Origin: JAMCQB01 sp947085305
Lineage (GTDB): Bacteria > Nitrospirota > Thermodesulfovibrionia > Thermodesulfovibrionales > UBA9159
DNA length: 9,475 nucleotides
Assembly (NCBI GenBank): GCA_947085305.1
Contig: CAMTVV010000152.1
Coordinates: forward strand, 1-9,475
Direction of reading: 5' to 3'
A program made the position numbers and the translations under genes. Every line of letters starts with the position of its first letter. The first letter of the stretch is position 1. The notes beneath the pieces were generated by a model, which saw nothing but the letters and a program-made list of their open reading frames with translations, made no database searches and was not told the origin of the DNA. Shown piece by piece: positions 5,000 to 9,475 of this stretch.

Positions 5000-6385
5000 C
5001 TAAATTATAGCATAAACGCCGTTTCTGGTATAGTTCTTCACCCGGTACATGGCCTCGTCTGCCAGTTTGATGAGATCCTCTTTTGACTTCGCGCTCTCGG
5101 GGTAGGAGGCAACGCCGAAACTCGCGGTTATCCTGATGATGTAGCCTTCCTTTTTCAGGAAGGCATTCTGCTCGATGGACTTCCGTATCCTTTCGGCCAC
5201 CCTTGCCGCGACATCCGGCGGGGTCTGGGGAAGAACCACTACAAACTCGTCTCCCCCGTAACGCGCCACAATATCGATGGAGCGGAGGCTCTTTATAAGG
5301 ATCTGGCCCACTTCAACGAGGACCTTGCTTCCTACCAGATGGCCGTAATGGTCATTGACTTGCTTGAAATAATCAATGTCCATGAAGATAAGGGAGACCG
5401 AGGTGTGGGAACGCTCGCAGCGGTGGATTTCGACCTCGATGGTTCTGTTCAGGTAGCGGGAATTAAAGAGCTTGGTGAGGTCATCTGTGATGGCCAGTTC
5501 AGCCATCTTATGGTAAAGGGATACCCTTTCTATGGAAATGGCCGCATAATCCACGATCTTTATGATGAGGTTAAGATCATCCTTGGTGAAGGGGCTGCCG
5601 GTGGTCTTGTCCATAAATTCCATGACGCCGATAACCTGGTTCTTGCTCTTGATAGGTACACAGATAAGGGATTTCGCCTTCTGCCGGCCTCGAGCGCAGC
5701 CTGCAATCCGTTCGTCCCGCGAGATGTCCGGAACGATGAGGGGAATCCCTTCCTGGATAACCCAGCCGGTGATTCCGTCCCCGGGTTTCAGCCTCACTTT
5801 GAGGGCCTTGTTTTTTTTCTTCCTGCCATCGGTCTTTTCGAGCACGAACTCCCCTGTCTCTTCGTCCAGGAGGTAAATGGACCATGAAGATGCCTTGACC
5901 ATATCCCTGGTCTTTTTCATAATGACGACCAGCATATTATCAAGCTCCACGTCAGAGGTAAGGACCCTCCCGACCTCATCAAAGAATTCCAATTCCCTCC
6001 GGGAGCAGAGCAGCTCACTTTTCAGTTTCCTGTTCTCTGACTGCACGTCACGCACTGCCATAAGACGGTCTGCGATGAAGAGCAGCTCTTTATCATCCGG
6101 TTTATGCACAGGATAGGTCAGTGGAAGCCTGAGCCAGGAAGCAAAACCCCTGAAGGAATCGTCGTGGGATATGACGATTTTCGGCACTTCCGCGAATGTC
6201 TTTATGAAATCCTTGAACGCGGATTGCCTGTGCAGGTCCTTTTCTACGATGAGGAGGGCGACCTGTTCATCAGCCCTGACATGCACACTGCCGAGGGATT
6301 TGAATTTCGAGGTTTCCCCGTGTTTGGCCAGAATGTCAAAATTTCTGTCAAGAAGACTTTCGCCTATGACGAGTACCTTAGGCAT
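5000..6385 (-). CDS. GAF-GGDEF diguanylate cyclase with N-terminal receiver-like domain
   Basis: The 461-residue soluble protein has three parts. Residues 1-112 begin MPKVLVIGESLLDRNFDIL and resemble a degenerate response-regulator receiver. A short coiled coil (about 113-136) leads to a GAF sensor domain (about 140-288; GDGITGWVIQEG, then LICVPIKSKNQVIGVMEFMD). A GGDEF domain (about 296-461) follows. The active site is complete: DDLTKLFNSR at 301-310, metal-binding D336 in FMDIDYFK and GGDEF at 377-381. RSID at 368-371, five residues before GGDEF, is a canonical inhibitory I-site (R-x-x-D), so the enzyme should make c-di-GMP from two GTP and be product-inhibited. No transmembrane segment is seen. 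The ATG overlaps the secA stop by 8 bp, and the stop is one base from the GTPase start, so it sits mid-operon. The GAF ligand and the state of the receiver phosphorylation site are unknown. Confidence 0.92.
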   Translation of the reverse strand: MPKVLVIGESLLDRNFDILAKHGETSKFKSLGSVHVRADEQVALLIVEKDLHRQSAFKDFIKTFAEVPKIVISHDDSFRGFASWLRLPLTYPVHKPDDKELLFIADRLMAVRDVQSENRKLKSELLCSRRELEFFDEVGRVLTSDVELDNMLVVIMKKTRDMVKASSWSIYLLDEETGEFVLEKTDGRKKKNKALKVRLKPGDGITGWVIQEGIPLIVPDISRDERIAGCARGRQKAKSLICVPIKSKNQVIGVMEFMDKTTGSPFTKDDLNLIIKIVDYAAISIERVSLYHKMAELAITDDLTKLFNSRYLNRTIEVEIHRCERSHTSVSLIFMDIDYFKQVNDHYGHLVGSKVLVEVGQILIKSLRSIDIVARYGGDEFVVVLPQTPPDVAARVAERIRKSIEQNAFLKKEGYIIRITASFGVASYPESAKSKEDLIKLADEAMYRVKNYTRNGVYAII

Positions 6386-8999
6386 TCACACCACAGCACT
6401 TTTTGTATTTCTTGCCGCTTCCGCACGGACATGGATCATTTCTTCCAATCTTCTTTCCTTTTGTGACGGGCTGGTTTGTTTCAGACCCCTCGCCCCGATT
6501 ATACCGCATCGGCTGCCTCGGTTGCACCCGCTGCTTTTTGACCCCTTCCTCTTCACGTATCTGGATCTTGAAAAGACGGCTCACGGTGTCCATGGAGACC
6601 CTGCCGGTGAGGTCGGCAAATATATCAAAGGCCTCTTTCTTGTATTCGGTGAGGGGGTCCCTCTGGCCGTATCCCCTGAGACCTATACCCTCTTTCAGGT
6701 GGTCCATGGCCAGGAGGTGATCCTTCCACTGCGCGTCCAGCACCTGGAGAAAGACCACTTTTTCAAGGTATCGCATGGTTTCGCTCCCAATGTCCGCTTC
6801 CCTTCTGTCGTAGGCAGCCTTGAAGACCGATGAGAGAGATTCCCTCAGGCTGTCAATGCCCGTGGGGGTCTCGCTCACAGTGACGGAGAATATCCCGTAG
6901 ACAGCGTCCTTCAAGCCCTTCATGTCCCACTCTTCAGGGTGCTTGTCTTCGGGGCAGTAGATCTGCGCGACCTCATCAACAATGTCGTCGATCATCTGGA
7001 AGATCTTCTCCTTCAATCCCTCTCCAAGGAGTATCTCTTTCCTGAAGGAGTAAATCTCTGTCCGCTGCTTGTTCATGATGTCGTCATATTCCAGGAGGTG
7101 CTTCCTTATGTCGAAGTTGTGGGCTTCGACCTTCTTCTGGGCATTTTCTATTGCCTTTGAGACCATCCTGTTCTCAATCGGCACTTCCTCGTCCATGCCC
7201 AGTTTCGACATGAGGCCGGAGATCCTGTCGGAACCGAAGATCCTCAAGAGGTCATCCTCAAGGGAGAGGTAGAACCGGGAAGACCCTGGGTCGCCCTGCC
7301 TGCCGGAACGGCCCCTCAACTGGTTGTCGATTCTCCTTGCCTCATGCCGTTCTGTGCCGAGGATATGGAGCCCGCCGGCGGCTACCACCTTTTCCCTGTC
7401 TTTCTGACAGGCGTCCCTTGTCTTGTTCAAGGCCTGCTGCCACTCCTCCTCGGTGAACTCCTTCTTTTCCTTAAGGAACTCACGGGCGAGGCCCTCGGGA
7501 TTCCCTCCCAGCACGATGTCCGTACCGCGGCCGGCCATATTCGTTGCGATGGTCACCGCGCCGCTCCTTCCTGCCTGGGCAATGATCTCTGCCTCCCTCT
7601 CATGGTACTTCGCACTCAGCACTGAATGGGGAATGCCCTTCTTCTTCAGCATATGACTCAGGGTCTCGGACTTTTCTATGGATATGGTGCCCACCAGCAC
7701 GGGCTGCCCTTTCCGGTGCAGCTCCTCGATCTCCAGTATTGCCGCGCTGAATTTCGCCTTTTCGGTCTTGTAGATACTATCGGGGTGGTCCGACCTGATC
7801 ATGGGCTTGTTCGTGGGGATCACAAGCACGTCGAGATTGTATATCTTTGCGAACTCCGCGGCCTCTGTGTCCGCAGTTCCGGTCATGCCTGCCAGTTTCT
7901 TGTACATCCTGAAATAGTTCTGGAAGGTGATGGTGGCAAGGGTCTGGTTTTCGCTCTCGATCTTGACCCCTTCCTTTGCCTCCACAGCCTGATGGAGCCC
8001 GTCGCTCCATCTCCTCCCCGGCATGAGTCTGCCGGTGAACTCGTCAACGATGATAACCTCGCCATCCTTTACTATATAATCCACGTCTCTCTTAAAAAGC
8101 GCATGGGCCTTCAGGGCCTGGAGCACGTGATGCACCAGCTCGATATTCGAAGGGTCATAGAGGTTTGCGACGCCCAGCAAGCGCTCGACTTTGAGACTGC
8201 CTTCCTCTGTGAGTATGGCGGTCTTCGCCTTTTCGTCGATGGTGTAATCTTCACCCTTCCTGAGACGGGGGATGATCTTGTTGATGGTGTAATATTTATC
8301 GGTGGAATCCTCGGAAGGCCCGGAGATGATGAGGGGAGTTCTCGCTTCGTCAATGAGGATGCTGTCCACTTCATCCACGATGGCAAAGTTCAGCCCCCGC
8401 TGGACATACTGGGAGATGTCGTATTTCATGTTATCCCTGAGGTAGTCGAAGCCGAACTCATTGTTTGTCCCGTAAGTGATATCTGAATTGTATGCTGCCT
8501 GTCTCTCCTCGTCAGTGAGGCCGTGGACGATGACGCCGACGTTCATTCCGAGGAAGCGGTATATGGGCTCCATCCACCTGGCATCCCTTCTTGCAAGGTA
8601 ATCGTTCACGGTGACCACGTGGACGCCATGTCCTGAGAGGGCATTGAGATAAACGGGGAGGGTGGCCACAAGGGTTTTTCCTTCACCTGTTTTCATTTCC
8701 GCGATCTTGCCCTCGTGCAGCACAACACCCCCGATGAGCTGGACATCGAAATGCCTCATCCCCAGGGTCCTCTTCGAGACCTCCCTCACCACTGCGAAGG
8801 CCTCTGGGAGGAGGTCATCAAGGGTCTCGCCCCCTTCAAGCCTGCTCCTGAACTCCGGGGTCTTTGCCTTGAGTTGTTCATCGCTGAGGGAGGCGGTCTG
8901 AGGCTCCAGGGCGCTAATCTTCTCCACCATGGGCCGGAGACGCTTCATCTCCCTCTCGTTCTTCGTGCCGAAAATCTTTTTTAGCAGCGCTTGTACCAT
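6378..8999 (-). CDS. secA: Preprotein translocase ATPase SecA
   Basis: The 873-residue protein drives ATP-dependent export of unfolded preproteins through SecYEG. Recognisable in order: N-terminal MVQALLKKIFGTKNEREMKR; Q-motif region MRHFDVQLIGG (81-91); Walker A MKTGEGKT (102-109); DEVDSILIDEAR (209-220); preprotein cross-linking domain about 224-370, closing with AGMTGTADTEA; second helicase half with TNMAGRGTDI (487-495) and a GRSGRQGDPGSS motif (563-574); LEYDDIMNKQR (636-646); helical scaffold and wing ending with WKDHLLAMDHLKEGIGLRGY (758-777); and a C-terminal zinc-binding SEC-C tail GRNDPCPCGSGKKYKKCCG with C857, C859, C868 and C869. Length is near the 901 residues of E. coli SecA, and no domain is missing. 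The ATG has no Shine-Dalgarno upstream, and a promoter-like element abuts it. Its 3' end overlaps the cyclase gene by 8 bp. Confidence 0.98.
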   Translation of the reverse strand: MVQALLKKIFGTKNEREMKRLRPMVEKISALEPQTASLSDEQLKAKTPEFRSRLEGGETLDDLLPEAFAVVREVSKRTLGMRHFDVQLIGGVVLHEGKIAEMKTGEGKTLVATLPVYLNALSGHGVHVVTVNDYLARRDARWMEPIYRFLGMNVGVIVHGLTDEERQAAYNSDITYGTNNEFGFDYLRDNMKYDISQYVQRGLNFAIVDEVDSILIDEARTPLIISGPSEDSTDKYYTINKIIPRLRKGEDYTIDEKAKTAILTEEGSLKVERLLGVANLYDPSNIELVHHVLQALKAHALFKRDVDYIVKDGEVIIVDEFTGRLMPGRRWSDGLHQAVEAKEGVKIESENQTLATITFQNYFRMYKKLAGMTGTADTEAAEFAKIYNLDVLVIPTNKPMIRSDHPDSIYKTEKAKFSAAILEIEELHRKGQPVLVGTISIEKSETLSHMLKKKGIPHSVLSAKYHEREAEIIAQAGRSGAVTIATNMAGRGTDIVLGGNPEGLAREFLKEKKEFTEEEWQQALNKTRDACQKDREKVVAAGGLHILGTERHEARRIDNQLRGRSGRQGDPGSSRFYLSLEDDLLRIFGSDRISGLMSKLGMDEEVPIENRMVSKAIENAQKKVEAHNFDIRKHLLEYDDIMNKQRTEIYSFRKEILLGEGLKEKIFQMIDDIVDEVAQIYCPEDKHPEEWDMKGLKDAVYGIFSVTVSETPTGIDSLRESLSSVFKAAYDRREADIGSETMRYLEKVVFLQVLDAQWKDHLLAMDHLKEGIGLRGYGQRDPLTEYKKEAFDIFADLTGRVSMDTVSRLFKIQIREEEGVKKQRVQPRQPMRYNRGEGSETNQPVTKGKKIGRNDPCPCGSGKKYKKCCGVNA

Positions 9000-9005
9000 A
9001 AGTTA

Positions 9006-9035
9006 ATGATAAATAATAATTATTAGTAATTGCAA
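9006..9035 (-). promoter_or_regulatory. Possible promoter giving a leaderless secA message
   Basis: On the minus strand, TTGCAA (9035-9030) and TATCAT (9011-9006) are separated by 18 bp. They match the sigma70 consensus at 4/6 and 5/6. Six bases separate the -10 from the secA ATG at 8999, which places the expected transcription start on the A of the ATG. The leader region is AT-rich and lacks any purine-rich ribosome binding site, consistent with a leaderless transcript. Low-complexity A+T makes chance matches easy. Confidence 0.35.
9014..9025. repeat. 12-bp perfect palindrome between the secA -35 and -10 candidates
   Basis: TAATAATTATTA is its own reverse complement and lies within the 18-bp spacer of the possible secA promoter. 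The position would suit an operator, but in an AT-only stretch it may be fortuitous. Confidence 0.3.
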
Positions 9036-9054
9036 GGAAAGAAGGGCAGGTTTC

Positions 9055-9475
9055 TCAATCAATCTGGCAGTAAAGGCCGCCGTTTTCGCACTCGGCGCAC
9101 TCAAACTGGAGCAGGATATGGCTGATTCCGAGGGCCATGAGCACATTGCCTGCTAACCCGAACCCCGCAACGAGCAGCATTAAGGGGACGTCAATCTGCG
9201 GAGGGGATATGAACCTCTTATATGATTCATAGAAGATAAATGCCGCGATCATCAAAAGACTCAATCTGTTGATCACTGCGGCCAAAAGACCTCTCTCTGG
9301 TAGCCGTAGGTGGCCCTGTAGTCGGAAGGTTTTCGGCTTATATGCGCCGCAGTCATGCTCAGCCCCAGGGCAAAGGCGTCCGTGAACACATGGCCCGCGT
9401 CGCTCAAAAGGGCAAGGCTGTTGCTCAGGATGCCGCCCAGTACCTCGGCGATAAATATCACCACCGTTACTGCAA
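9055..9475 (-). pseudogene. Broken cation diffusion facilitator (CDF) metal transporter, partial
   Basis: The gene enters from the right edge; the frame is open upstream to 9475, so the real start is outside the window. The first part reads FIAEVLGGILSNSLALLSDA then GHVFTDAFALGLSMTAAH, the first membrane helices of a CzcD/ZitB-type CDF exporter for Zn or Co, with the metal-site H-x-x-x-D of helix 2 intact, and then YGYQR. The second part, in another frame, continues GLLAAVINRLSLLMIAAFIF then YESYKRFISPP and a fourth membrane helix. The break falls in a CTCTCTCT run at 9291-9298: after YQR two bases remain where one codon is expected, so one base seems lost. The second part ends at TGA 9055-9057 with LLQFECAECENGGLYCQID, unlike the family, and lacks helices 5-6 and the cytoplasmic metal-binding domain. 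Family call is firm; a sequencing error could explain the frameshift but not the missing half. Confidence 0.82.

Noticed and set aside
5339..5887. 182-codon open frame on the + strand
   Set aside because: Antisense to the GAF and GGDEF domains; no recognisable motif or ribosome binding site.
6171..6833. 220-codon open frame on the + strand
   Set aside because: Antisense to the cyclase N-terminus and SecA C-terminus; composition is that of a shadow frame.
7626..8486. 286-codon open frame on the + strand
   Set aside because: It lies entirely antisense to conserved SecA coding sequence, has low-complexity composition typical of an antisense shadow and shows no family motif.

Overview
The window looks like chromosomal DNA of a diderm (Gram-negative) bacterium. 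A complete MlaE-MlaF-MlaD lipid transporter implies an outer membrane. The Ras-like GTPase of the MglA family and the style of the MlaD C-terminus are common in deep-branching groups such as Nitrospirota (Thermodesulfovibrionia-like) and the former Deltaproteobacteria. That placement is an inference from protein style, not from a search.

Left part (1-1330, + strand) is an accessory patch, visibly richer in A+T than the rest. It opens with the tail of an unidentified protein and a decayed fragment resembling the C-terminus of a type III-like restriction-modification subunit. A tightly packed toxin-antitoxin-like run follows: an AF2212-like antitoxin (315-575), a 31-codon ORF bridging to the next gene (536-631), an MNT-type minimal nucleotidyltransferase (624-950) and a HEPN protein (937-1323). 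Each overlaps its neighbour. The HEPN reading frame appears to be broken just before its last helix. The patch reads as a decaying defence or addiction island.

Middle part (1415-3898, - strand) is an mlaE-mlaF-mlaD operon, with gene overlaps of 4 and 8 bp. It encodes an ABC importer/exporter core for phospholipid traffic between inner and outer membrane. The MlaD protein has a C-terminal series of about 34-residue repeats. The 84 bp between the end of mlaD and the HEPN gene is a convergent junction with a small inverted repeat and no clear terminator.

Right part (3988-8999, - strand) is a second cluster in the order secA, then a GAF-GGDEF diguanylate cyclase, then an MglA-like GTPase. secA and the cyclase gene overlap by 8 bp. 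The GTPase starts with GTG one base after the cyclase stop, so the two are probably translationally coupled. This puts protein export, c-di-GMP signalling and a polarity-type GTPase in one transcription unit. The GTPase carries an unusual Pro-rich and coiled-coil extension, and no mglB is present nearby. A promoter-like sequence abuts the secA start codon with no Shine-Dalgarno, suggesting a leaderless message.

The right edge (9055-9475, - strand) holds a broken cation diffusion facilitator gene. It is frameshifted at a short CT/GA run and lacks the second half of the family; its start lies beyond the window. No rRNA, tRNA, CRISPR array or insertion sequence was recognised.
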